From: an uncultured Desulfobacterales bacterium | GTDB taxonomy: Bacteria; Desulfobacterota; Desulfobacteria; Desulfobacterales; G020354645 | Reading direction: 5' to 3' | Assembly: GCA_947259865.1 (NCBI GenBank) | Contig: CAMYNZ010000007.1 | Coordinates: 1-22,073, forward strand | Length of the DNA stretch: 22,073 nucleotides | In this document: in pieces, positions 1 to 7,206 of the stretch | Layout of the letters: the number at the start of each line of letters is the position of its first letter | Position numbering within the stretch: position 1 is the first letter of the stretch | Notes under the pieces: model-generated | The model's database searches: none | Told to the model about the DNA's origin: nothing | The model's input: only the letters and a program-made list of their open reading frames with translations | Program-made: the position numbers and the translations under genes

Positions 1-82
1 CAGGCCCCGAGCGTGCCGAGGGGAGCTCGTCGCAGGCCAGCCACGAGGTGTACGTTCATCCGCCAGAGATCTATGGCGGATC
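1..82. repeat. REP/MITE-like repeat fragment with hairpin
   Basis: The stretch around 43-68 (GCCACGAGGTGTACGTTCAT, then CCGCCAGAG) recurs with one base change at 13803-13828, inside a larger composite repeat. The arms ATCCGCCA (58-65) and TGGCGGAT (74-81) form a perfect 8-bp hairpin, and the same hairpin recurs near 13650 and 13819. A piece around 28-47 (TCGTCGCAGGCCAGCC) also recurs at about 3057-3075. This is probably the end of a dispersed non-coding element cut by the window edge. Confidence 0.6.
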
Positions 83-189
83 AAACCGCTGCAAAGTTAT
101 TTAAACTTATTTCTGGGACACGACACTGGAAGCGGTTTCAAAGCCTTAGATTAGTTTCAAGTGCAAGGCGCATTAGGTGACTGTTGTCA

Positions 190-247
190 GTTACGTGTTT
201 CGGGTTGCGGGTTGAAAAACTGAACACGCAACGCGCAACCCGCAACG
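190..247. repeat. Heptamer tandem repeats arranged as an inverted repeat
   Basis: The left arm is built from 7-base units GTTACGT, GTTTCGG, GTTGCGG and GTTG (190-214). The right arm is their reverse type: CAACGCG, CAACCCG and CAACG (229-247). GTTGCGGGTTG (204-214) pairs perfectly with CAACCCGCAAC (236-246), giving an 11-bp stem. The reverse complement of the whole element closely matches 16336-16400, so this is a dispersed family present in opposite orientations. Confidence 0.75.
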
Positions 248-362
248 ATTCATTTCCACAGTAGATCTGTAATTCATTCCGCTTAAATAAAAAAAATTAA
301 TCTAAAAACAACGTAATTTTAGTTACTTATAAGTATTAGGGCCATTTTGTGGTATTTTTTAC

Positions 363-389
363 TAAAGTTTTTCAATAACCGGCCAATAC
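363..389 (+). promoter_or_regulatory. Sigma-28 (FliA) type promoter
   Basis: TAAAGTTT (363-370), an 11-base spacer, then GCCAATAC (382-389). The FliA consensus is TAAAGTTT, 11 bases, GCCGATAA, so the -35 matches 8/8 with exact spacing and the -10 matches 6/8. Transcription should start near 396, leaving a short leader that begins at the AGGTGG Shine-Dalgarno (397-402) of the gene at 411. The match supports late-flagellar control of that gene. Confidence 0.7.
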
Positions 390-410
390 CACAGTCAGGT
401 GGAAATGCTT

Positions 411-833
411 ATGAATATCAGTAATTACCAAATGCATAATGTTTTGAAAGTCTACACGCGGCAACTTAGCAGAAATAGGACCTCTGAATATCATGGGGTC
501 AAGACCGCAAAACCCGCATCCGACAGCATCAGTATATCTGCTGAAGCAAAACGCCAGGTTGTCATCGATAAAGTGACGGCTGATATTGTCGACCGTATCA
601 CACGCAAAGGACCCCAAAGCGAGGTCGACCGTCAAATCGTGGATCGACTGCGGGATGAAATCGACCGGCAGGCGGTATTTGACTCATCCAACGGATCTGA
701 TTTCGTCTACAATGTCATTGACGCTGACAGGGAAAAAGAAAAGACAAGACTTTCAGTTGAGGACTCGGATTTTCTGGTGAAACGCCTTGAGCATCTGGCC
801 AAAGAGGCGGCCGATAAGATGGTGGCATCTTAA
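411..833 (+). CDS. DVU0524-like FlgM-associated flagellar protein
   Basis: A 140-residue soluble protein with no signal peptide or membrane segment. It opens with MNISNYQMHNVLKVYTRQLS and continues with an SISAEAKRQVVIDKV segment (about residues 41-55), followed by a charged helical C-terminal part. This pattern resembles the family named after Desulfovibrio DVU0524, usually found beside flgM. The family assignment is from memory of its features and was not searched. The ATG at 411 is chosen because AGGTGG at 397-402 lies 8 bases upstream; a GTG at 399 and an ATG at 405 are in frame but badly spaced. The sigma-28 promoter directly upstream agrees with a flagellar role. Molecular function is unknown; a link to FlgM or sigma-28 control is inference. 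Confidence 0.65.
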   Translation: MNISNYQMHNVLKVYTRQLSRNRTSEYHGVKTAKPASDSISISAEAKRQVVIDKVTADIVDRITRKGPQSEVDRQIVDRLRDEIDRQAVFDSSNGSDFVYNVIDADREKEKTRLSVEDSDFLVKRLEHLAKEAADKMVAS

Positions 834-889
834 CGCTGCGGTTTATCGGAATTTTTTTCAAAAGTGTTTATCCCGCCGGCTAACCCAGA

Positions 890-922
890 TTATTGATATT
901 TTCTAATTCCGGATATCAATAA
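890..922. promoter_or_regulatory. Perfect 10-bp dyad in leader of the second small gene
   Basis: TTATTGATAT (890-899) and ATATCAATAA (913-922) are perfect reverse complements around a 13-base spacer. The dyad lies between the two small genes, just before the G-rich Shine-Dalgarno of the gene at 944. There is no T-run after it, so it is not a standard intrinsic terminator. It could be an operator or an RNA hairpin. Confidence 0.5.
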
Positions 923-943
923 CATTCAGAGGGGGGACAAGGT

Positions 944-1237
944 ATGATTAATGCAATCGGAGAAGCAACCATACAGCAAACAGTACGCACCAATCATCAC
1001 ATTTCCGAAAGTGAAAGAGAACTATCCCAGATAAATGAAGAGCAGGTGCGCGAACAAAGACCGGTTGAGAAGACAGGGGAAGGTTCAAACACGGAAATGG
1101 GCAATGATCAATTTGATCAAACAACTTCCAGGCACACGATTGAAGAAGGCAAAATAGTTTTTGAAAGATATGACAAGGACGGTAAGCTGATTAAGAAAAC
1201 ACCGCCGGGATACCTTCCCTTCGGCGAATTAGCGTAA
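944..1237 (+). CDS. Small unrecognised protein, possibly flagellar regulon
   Basis: A 97-residue hydrophilic protein, not firmly recognised. The first 65 residues are polar and rich in E, Q and N, and likely disordered. The last 30 are conserved-looking: an IVFERYDKDGKLIKKTPPGY stretch (about residues 71-90) followed by LPFGE. That tail is loosely like the C-terminus of FlaG-type proteins (D-x-x-G-x-[LV]-[IV]-[RK]-x-[IT]-P-P), but the similarity is weak. The start is supported by AGAGGGGGG at 928-936 and AAGG just before the ATG. It follows the sigma-28-controlled gene in the same direction, separated by 110 bases containing a perfect dyad. A role in flagellar assembly or control is inference from position only. 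Confidence 0.55.
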   Translation: MINAIGEATIQQTVRTNHHISESERELSQINEEQVREQRPVEKTGEGSNTEMGNDQFDQTTSRHTIEEGKIVFERYDKDGKLIKKTPPGYLPFGELA

Positions 1238-1260
1238 TTTTATTGATTTAAAAACCTCTT

Positions 1261-2044
1261 TTACGGTTGTCTGCCGTCTTCGCCGCCCTTAGCGGCCTGC
1301 CATAACGCCTCCCACTCCTCCAGGGTCAGTGAATTTAATTCCCGGCCCTTTTCGGAAACGAATTTCTCCATCATTTTAAATCGTCGTACAAATTTTTGGG
1401 TGGCGGCTGCCAGGGCCAACTCGGGATGCACCCTGACAAAGCGGGCGACATTCATAAGTTGTCGTCAAAGCAGATTTGAATTCAGACCACTCCTCTTCAA
1501 CCTTTTGTACGACCCCCGGTAGATCCGGCCAATCAAAGCCGGTTCTGGCAGCACGCTCTGAAATTCTGTAAGCCCGCATGAGGGCTGGAAGTCGAACCGG
1601 TACGCTATCAAGTATTGAGGTGGCAGGGGCATGCTTTTTTTCTTTCATTTTTATTTCGTGCCAGCGCTCTCTGATCGTTTCGGTGGATTGGGCCGATTCT
1701 TTGCCAAAGACATGCGGGTGGCGGCGGGTCATTTTTTCGGCATTTAAACGGGTGACCTCTTCAATACTGAAAAGCCCCTTTTCCTGATACAGCCTGGAAA
1801 TAAAAAATATTTGAAACAGCACATCACCAAGCTCTTCGCAAATTTCCTGCGGGTTATCGGTGGCGATAGCGTCAAATAGTTCAAATATTTCTTCAATTAA
1901 ATAAAGTGCAATGGTTTTAGGGGTCTGTTTTTTGTCCCAGGGGCATCCGTTATCTCCCCTGAGTGTCTCGATTAATTCAATCAGGGTTTCAAAAGGATTT
2001 TGTTTGGGTATGGAAGTGTCTGATGTTAGCGGGGAATCTTCCAA
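1261..2044 (-). pseudogene. mazG: mazG, NTP pyrophosphohydrolase, internal deletion with frameshift
   Basis: The N-terminal part (2044 to about 1460) reads as a normal MazG: GDNGCPWDKKQT, then LIEEIFELFDAI and EELGDVLFQIFF, then the domain linker and KVEEEWSEFKSALTT. The frame then runs into unrelated sequence and stops at 1376. The expected MazG C-terminus (MNVARFVRVHPELALAAATQ, then KFVRRFKMMEKF) continues in another frame from 1455 to 1261. The second-domain segment equivalent to EELGDLLF, about 15-17 residues, is absent from all frames at the junction (about 1455-1465), so this is a deletion and not a simple slip. The start is a TTG at 2044, overlapping the end of cvpA by 19 bases. MazG hydrolyses NTPs, and in E. 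coli the C-terminal domain is the catalytic one, so activity is probably lost or confined to the N-domain. An assembly error is the alternative. Confidence 0.75.
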
Positions 2045-2553
2045 GATTTTTTTAGTTCCCTTATATTAGAGGAAAACAGCTGTTTCATATCTTTTGAAAC
2101 AACTTTGGCCATCTTTTCAGAGACCAGGGTCAAGTGGGGAGCAAGCACGGAGTTTCGGACAATCGGATCTCCCTGGGGCAGAAACGCCGTAAAAATTATC
2201 AGGAGTACCGCAATAATCAGCACTCCTTTGAGGAGACCAAATCCTGCCCCACAAATTCGATCAAACCATCCCATAAAAGCGATGTTGAGCACATATTTGA
2301 TGATCACGCCGATAATACTTACGATAAAAAATACCGTACAAAAAATGATCAAAAAGCTGGTTATGTTCAGAAACGATTCGCTCGTAATCCACCGGGAGAA
2401 AAACCTGGCAAATCCATCGCAATAGGTATAGGCAGCATAAAAACCGGCCAGAACACCGAATATTGAAGACAACTCTTTTATCAGTCCCCTGAAAATGCCG
2501 CGTATCACGCAAAACGATAGGATGGCGATAATTGCCATATCAAATGGATTCAT
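2026..2553 (-). CDS. cvpA: CvpA family membrane protein
   Basis: A 175-residue inner-membrane protein. MNPFDMAIIAILSFCVIRGI and the following GLIKELSSIFGVLAGFYAAY are the typical CvpA opening of two hydrophobic helices with an R-G-x-x-[KR] turn. Two more helices lie near residues 60-85 and 100-125, followed by a polar amphipathic tail. Length is normal for the family, which is linked to colicin V export in E. coli and otherwise poorly understood. The ATG at 2553 is chosen because CAGGGG lies 4 bases upstream; an extended reading to 2634 would run through GC-rich repeat-like sequence without a Shine-Dalgarno. It is transcribed away from phoH and overlaps the TTG start of the broken mazG, implying one transcript. 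Confidence 0.85.
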   Translation of the reverse strand: MNPFDMAIIAILSFCVIRGIFRGLIKELSSIFGVLAGFYAAYTYCDGFARFFSRWITSESFLNITSFLIIFCTVFFIVSIIGVIIKYVLNIAFMGWFDRICGAGFGLLKGVLIIAVLLIIFTAFLPQGDPIVRNSVLAPHLTLVSEKMAKVVSKDMKQLFSSNIRELKKSWKIPR

Positions 2554-3190
2554 ATAACCCCTGTATTCAGCTGCCACCCTGCTGTTACAGCTTGCCCCAC
2601 AAACCGCGTGCACCGCACCCGGTTGCAGGAGCACCGGTTAAGACCCTCAAGCGCTTTTGCCGATTCGGACTTGGGTCGAATATTCAAGCCACCCGCTCTG
2701 CGGGCGATAGATGACGTTACAAAATGAAGATATATCAATAATTAAGAGCACTTAACATGAAGCAAGGCTGATTTTGAAGAAAGCTGAATATCCTAGAATA
2801 AGAGGGCAAATTAACAGAGCAAACCCCCTTTCGTCAAGGTGTTTTTGTGCATATCGAAACAGGTGTTAATTGTGGTTTGCAATCCATTCAGAAGGTATGA
2901 TATTAATTAGGCTTGATTTTTACAACCGATTCTGGAAGCGTGGCCAAAATTAACTAAAAAACAACAGCCACTCGACATGATGGATTTCGCTCCCGCTAGA
3001 TCGGGATCCCACATATTCATATCAAACTGCAGGAGCGGCTTCGAAACGGCTGAGCCCGTCGCAGGCCAGTCGTGATCGAAACGAATTCATCTCAGATCGG
3101 TTACTTTATAAACTCATTAGTAATTGGGTGTGTAAAACCATCCGCCTTAAAAGGCGGTGTTTGCCGGGAAGTGAAAAGGTCTATTAATAT
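2554..3190. other. Divergent intergenic region between cvpA and phoH
   Basis: About 640 bases with no convincing gene. Visible items are a CCCGC-TCT-GCGGG hairpin (2692-2704), a hairpin-containing stretch around 2989-3007 (CTCCCGCTAGATCGGGAT) that resembles 17367-17386, a piece around 3057-3075 shared with 28-46, and a 7-bp hairpin close to phoH. Promoters for both divergent genes should lie here, but no pair of boxes with good spacing was found. Confidence 0.6.
3142..3157. promoter_or_regulatory. Leader hairpin upstream of phoH
   Basis: CCGCCTT and AAGGCGG are perfect inverted arms separated by AA (a realistic 6-bp stem with a TAAA loop), 33 bases before the phoH start. It is followed by TGTTTG and not a clean T-run. 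It may be an RNA stem in the phoH leader or the end of an upstream transcript. Confidence 0.4.
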
Positions 3191-4195
3191 ATGGAATCTA
3201 CTCCCAAACAAAAATCAAAGCAATCGTCAGACAACCAACTGGTCAAGGTGAACTTCTCTGAAATAGATCTGGCCCGACAGCTTTTTGGAGAGCACAATCA
3301 TAACCTCCAAAAGGTTGCCGCAGCCCTGGATATTTCGATCAATGCGCGGGGTAATACCGTTTTTATTCAAGGAGATAGCGAAGTTACAGACCTTGCCCGG
3401 AATATACTCAATCAATTGTATGGTCTTTTAAATGACAATTATCCGCTGCATCCCAATGACGTCGATTATGCCATAAAGGTTCTGAGTGCCGATGACCATG
3501 TAAAACTCAAAAATATATTTCTGGATACCGTATATATCACGGGTAAAAAAAGTTTCATAACGCCCAAAAGCCCGGCTCAAAAAGAATATATTGATGCTAT
3601 TCGCGGTTATGACATCGTTTTTGGTATCGGCCCCGCCGGAACGGGCAAAACCTATCTTGCCATGGCCATGGCCGTGGCTGCGCTTTCAAAAGGACTTGCC
3701 AGCCGTATTATACTCACCCGCCCGGCGGTGGAAGCCGGCGAAGCACTGGGATTTTTACCGGGTGACCTCGCGGATAAGGTTGATCCGTATTTGAGACCTC
3801 TTTATGACGCGTTGCACGATATGATGCGATTTGAAAAAGCGTCCAAATTGATGCAGCAGGGGGTAATAGAAGTGGCACCCATTGCTTTTATGCGGGGCAG
3901 AACGCTAAACGATTCTTTTATCATATTAGATGAGGCTCAGAACACAACCTCCGAACAGATGAAAATGTTTCTAACCCGTATCGGGTTCAATTCAAAGGCA
4001 GTCATAACCGGCGATATTACCCAGATCGACCTGCCGGGTGATAGAATATCCGGACTGATCGAAACTAAAAATATACTGCAGGGAATAGACGATATTCGCT
4101 TTGTGTTTTTTTCAAAAGCCGATGTGGTGCGTCACCGACTGGTTCAAACCATCATAAAAGCCTATGAGGATCTTGAGGCCAGCAAAAACATTTAG
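3191..4195 (+). CDS. phoH: PhoH-like ATPase (YbeZ type)
   Basis: A 334-residue cytoplasmic P-loop ATPase. Residues 1-125 form the small N-terminal nucleic-acid-binding-like domain of YbeZ proteins. Walker A is GPAGTGKT (147-154) and Walker B is FIILDEAQ (243-250). Other family marks are ILTRPAVEAGEALGFLPGD, MRGRTLND and ITGDITQIDLP. The length is typical. PhoH/YbeZ proteins are thought to work with YbeY in RNA and ribosome maturation, and a ybeY gene lies two genes downstream. The ATG at 3191 gives the expected N-terminus; AAAAGG lies about 11 bases upstream, a loose Shine-Dalgarno. Confidence 0.93.
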   Translation: MESTPKQKSKQSSDNQLVKVNFSEIDLARQLFGEHNHNLQKVAAALDISINARGNTVFIQGDSEVTDLARNILNQLYGLLNDNYPLHPNDVDYAIKVLSADDHVKLKNIFLDTVYITGKKSFITPKSPAQKEYIDAIRGYDIVFGIGPAGTGKTYLAMAMAVAALSKGLASRIILTRPAVEAGEALGFLPGDLADKVDPYLRPLYDALHDMMRFEKASKLMQQGVIEVAPIAFMRGRTLNDSFIILDEAQNTTSEQMKMFLTRIGFNSKAVITGDITQIDLPGDRISGLIETKNILQGIDDIRFVFFSKADVVRHRLVQTIIKAYEDLEASKNI

Positions 4196-4267
4196 CCAGT
4201 TGTGCAGATCAAACCGCTGCTGCCGGCCGTGGCCTCATCGTTTATATTAAAAGGTAGACTCCATAAA

Positions 4268-6685
4268 ATGAAAACCGAAAACTACAAAAAATCAATTAAA
4301 TCGCGCTTTGACAAAAGCCGGCGCTTCCGATGGGGATTGCTTATAAGCATTACCGCAATATTCATCATAATTCTTTACCCAAAGTTATTAATACCGAAGC
4401 ATTACTATCAGATCGGAGACATTGCAGAACGGGATATCAAGGCACCCGAGGAATTTTTCATCGAGGATCACGATGCCACTGATGCAAGCCGACAACGCGC
4501 CGTAGAGAGTGTCTTAACCGTTTATGATTATGACTCTAATCTGTCCACTGTATTGGGAGGGCGTCTGGATAAAGCATTTGCCCAGCTCATTAGAGTTGTT
4601 AAGGAGGCTCAAAACAACCAGGATGCCGCAACCAGTCCGGAGGAGACTTTAAGTTCCTCACCTTCCCTGCGGATTAAAAGTGATAACCCGCTGGATGAGC
4701 AGCTCTGGCAGTTGAAAGGGGATTTTGAGGCCACGCTGGGTATAAATGTCAGTGACGGGGCCTACAGAATTCTTATCCGCAAAGCCTTTTCGGATGATAT
4801 CGCACATCTGATCAGCCAAATCCTGTCGAAGATTCTTCAAAACGGGGTGGTCACCAACAAAGCCATCCTCCTCAGAGAAGCAGACAAGGGGGTAGTTTTA
4901 AGAGATGTCAGTACCAAACAAGATCGTACCGTAAGTAAATTAAAACAATTTTATGGCCTAGACCAGGCGAAAACAATGGTGCGAGTTGTCGGCCAGCCGT
5001 TGCTCAAAGATCACAATTACATCCTTCGCAATCTTATTGTTGACCTTGCGCAAGGATTGATTCATCCCAATATCACCCTCAACAAAAGTGAGACCGAAGA
5101 ACGTAAAAAAAGAGCCGCGACAGAAATAAAACCGACCCTGTATCAGATTAAAGCGGGCGAGATGCTATTGCGGGAAGGCGAGCGGGTCACTGAGGTTCAA
5201 ATACGCAAGCTAAAAGCGCTGCAATCTAAAACCAGAAATGAAAACGTAATTGCCTCCAGTATCGGTGCCGCTGTGGTCATCCTTTGCCTCCTGATCACAA
5301 CCTATATCCTGCATATACACCCGCAGGATCAGCTGAGCGGGGGCCACAATAAAAACTTACTTCTTTTCGCCAGTATACTGATCGCCTGTTTTTTGCTGGT
5401 AGAAATATCCGCATCTTTGTCTGAGTCGCTGGTTTCAACCGCATCCTCCTCTATTACCGCTCCATCCATGGCATATGGCATCCCCCTGGCTTCGGGGGCC
5501 ATGATTATATGCGTATTTATGGGTTTTAATCTTGCCGTTCCTTTTGCCACGGTTATGGCCATTTGTACCACCGTAATATTTCAAAACAGATTTGAATTTT
5601 TCATTTATTTTTTTATCAACGGCACCATGGCCGCCTACTGGCTCCGGGACTGCCGGGAGCGTAAGGCCTTCATAAAGGCCGGCGCAAAATTAAGCCTGTT
5701 GAATGTGGCACTTGCCACCGCCCTGGCTGTTTATTCCGCCCAATTGGTCTGGACCAAAATATTATGGGATTGGGCCTTTGCATTCATGGGAGGAATTGGA
5801 GCCGGTGTTGTCACCGCCGGCCTTGTGCCTCTGGTGGAAATCGCTTTTGACTACACGACCGATATTAAACTGCTGGAGCTTGCCCATCTTGATCGACCCA
5901 TTCTCAGACGGCTCATGATTGAGGCCCCGGGATCGTATCATCATTCTGTTATCGTCGGGTCGATGGTCGAGGCAGCTGCATCAGAAATAGGTGCCAATTC
6001 GTTGCTGGCAAAAGCGTGCGGATATTACCACGACATTGGCAAACTCAAAAAACCGCTTTATTTTATAGAAAATCAAAGCAACGGTAAGAACAAACACGAT
6101 AAACTCGAACCCTCGATGTCGAGCCTTATTCTGATTTCCCATATCAAACATGGCGTTGAAATCGCAAAGGAAAACAAACTGGGTCATGCAATTATCGACG
6201 TCATTCAACAACATCACGGATCCCGACTCATCACCTATTTTTATGAGAAAGCCAAGCAGCGTAAAAGAGAAGGTGCCGTAAAAATCGACGACTACTGCTA
6301 CCCCGGCCCCAAACCCCAAACGAGAGAAATCGCCCTGGTTATGGTGGCCGATGTGATCGAGGCAACATCAAGAACGCTTTCCAACCCAACACCGTCAAGG
6401 ATTCAGGGGCTGGTGCAAAAAATCATCAACGAAATTTTTTCTGATGGCCAGCTCGATGATTGTGAGTTGACCCTAAAAGATCTGCACTTGATTGCCAAAA
6501 GTTTCAACAAGATCCTAAACGGAATATATCATCATCGTATCGAATACCCTGAAAAATCACCATCAGGTAATGAAAAGGTAAAAAATGGGAGTCCTGATAG
6601 ACAACCGACAAAGCAGCTACAAGTTGTCTCAAAAGAAAATCAGGAAGAAGGCCCAGGCCATCTTAAACGCCTTGGACAATCCTGA
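4268..6685 (+). CDS. pgpH: 7TM receptor-HD phosphodiesterase (PgpH/YqfF family)
   Basis: An 805-residue membrane enzyme. It has a cytoplasmic basic start, a first membrane helix (about residues 22-38), a large extracytoplasmic 7TMR-HDED domain to about residue 335, a cluster of hydrophobic helices (about 340-520), and a C-terminal HD domain. The metal-binding pair is H588-D589 in ACGYYHDIGKLKKPLY, with later histidines in QQHHGS. Characterised PgpH enzymes hydrolyse cyclic di-AMP; that substrate is inferred here, and no cyclase is visible in the window. The ATG at 4268 is preferred over a GTG at 4202, which lacks a Shine-Dalgarno. The reading frame runs 101 bases into ybeY, so about 33 polar C-terminal residues are encoded by doubly used DNA. 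The phoH - this gene - ybeY order is common in bacteria. Confidence 0.9.
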   Translation: MKTENYKKSIKSRFDKSRRFRWGLLISITAIFIIILYPKLLIPKHYYQIGDIAERDIKAPEEFFIEDHDATDASRQRAVESVLTVYDYDSNLSTVLGGRLDKAFAQLIRVVKEAQNNQDAATSPEETLSSSPSLRIKSDNPLDEQLWQLKGDFEATLGINVSDGAYRILIRKAFSDDIAHLISQILSKILQNGVVTNKAILLREADKGVVLRDVSTKQDRTVSKLKQFYGLDQAKTMVRVVGQPLLKDHNYILRNLIVDLAQGLIHPNITLNKSETEERKKRAATEIKPTLYQIKAGEMLLREGERVTEVQIRKLKALQSKTRNENVIASSIGAAVVILCLLITTYILHIHPQDQLSGGHNKNLLLFASILIACFLLVEISASLSESLVSTASSSITAPSMAYGIPLASGAMIICVFMGFNLAVPFATVMAICTTVIFQNRFEFFIYFFINGTMAAYWLRDCRERKAFIKAGAKLSLLNVALATALAVYSAQLVWTKILWDWAFAFMGGIGAGVVTAGLVPLVEIAFDYTTDIKLLELAHLDRPILRRLMIEAPGSYHHSVIVGSMVEAAASEIGANSLLAKACGYYHDIGKLKKPLYFIENQSNGKNKHDKLEPSMSSLILISHIKHGVEIAKENKLGHAIIDVIQQHHGSRLITYFYEKAKQRKREGAVKIDDYCYPGPKPQTREIALVMVADVIEATSRTLSNPTPSRIQGLVQKIINEIFSDGQLDDCELTLKDLHLIAKSFNKILNGIYHHRIEYPEKSPSGNEKVKNGSPDRQPTKQLQVVSKENQEEGPGHLKRLGQS

Positions 6686-7022
6686 AGCTGAGCTTTCAGT
6701 CGTGATCGTCGATGATTCTGAGATAGAAGCGCTAAACCGAAAATATCTCAACAGACCCGGCCCAACGAATGTTATCGCCTTCCCCATGCGGGAAGGGGAA
6801 TTTTCAAACCTATCCCCACTTCTCCTTGGCGATGTCGTTATCTCAACTGAAACAGCGGGGCGGGAAGCACTGGATTCAGGCATACCCGTGGAAACACGAA
6901 TTGACCAGCTCCTGGTCCATGGAATTCTGCATCTTTTTGGATTTGATCATGAATCAAACCAAGGCGATGCAGCCCAAATGGAGGCAAAGGCTGCAGAACT
7001 TTTAGAGCTCGTTGGGTATTAA
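6585..7022 (+). CDS. ybeY: Endoribonuclease YbeY
   Basis: A 145-residue protein starting MGVLIDNRQ, a normal YbeY opening. The zinc site is HGILHLFGFDH, with H112, H116 and H122 as ligands. PTNVIAFPM and LGDVVISTE are further family motifs. YbeY is a metallo-endoribonuclease for 16S rRNA 3'-end maturation and ribosome quality control. AAAAGG sits 6 bases before the ATG, which makes this start firm despite the 101-base overlap with the upstream HD phosphodiesterase. The overlap suggests translational coupling. Confidence 0.93.
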   Translation: MGVLIDNRQSSYKLSQKKIRKKAQAILNALDNPEAELSVVIVDDSEIEALNRKYLNRPGPTNVIAFPMREGEFSNLSPLLLGDVVISTETAGREALDSGIPVETRIDQLLVHGILHLFGFDHESNQGDAAQMEAKAAELLELVGY

Positions 7023-7144
7023 AGAATGATTAGCATAATTCATTTCGCTATTATCAAAAGATGGACGGAAAAATTACCTGATTGATAGACCCATTTAAAG
7101 AATTTCGCTGGATAGTAATAACAAGATAAAGTGGCCTAAGACTG

Positions 7145-7188
7145 CAACCAACAAAACCAATAAACCAATACAACCAAAATAACCAATC
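7145..7188 (+). repeat. Degenerate AACCAA tandem repeat before pdxJ
   Basis: Five AACCAA-containing units follow one another at roughly 9-base spacing in an A/C-only tract just upstream of the pdxJ Shine-Dalgarno. It sits in the transcribed leader or promoter region of pdxJ. No function can be read from it. Confidence 0.6.
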
Positions 7189-7206
7189 ACGCTTGGAGGT
7201 TTGATG

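Larger units (their letters stand above)
83..410. other. Intergenic region before the first gene
   Basis: No gene is visible here. It holds a heptamer-based inverted repeat (190-247), an AT-rich tract from about 285 to 375, and a sigma-28-type promoter at 363-389. The AT-rich tract just upstream of the promoter could act as an UP-like element, but this is inference. Confidence 0.6.

Noticed and set aside
1376..1465. Programmed frameshift in mazG
   Set aside because: The missing second-domain motif is not encoded in any frame at the junction, so shifting would not rebuild a normal protein.
2550..2738. Minus-strand 62-codon reading frame upstream of cvpA
   Set aside because: It covers hairpin and repeat-like GC-rich DNA, has no Shine-Dalgarno and no plausible domain; most likely a dispersed repeat read by chance.
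4202..4267. Upstream GTG start adding 22 residues to the HD phosphodiesterase
   Set aside because: There is no Shine-Dalgarno, and the added residues look like non-coding sequence; the basic MKTENYKKS start at 4268 fits a membrane protein.
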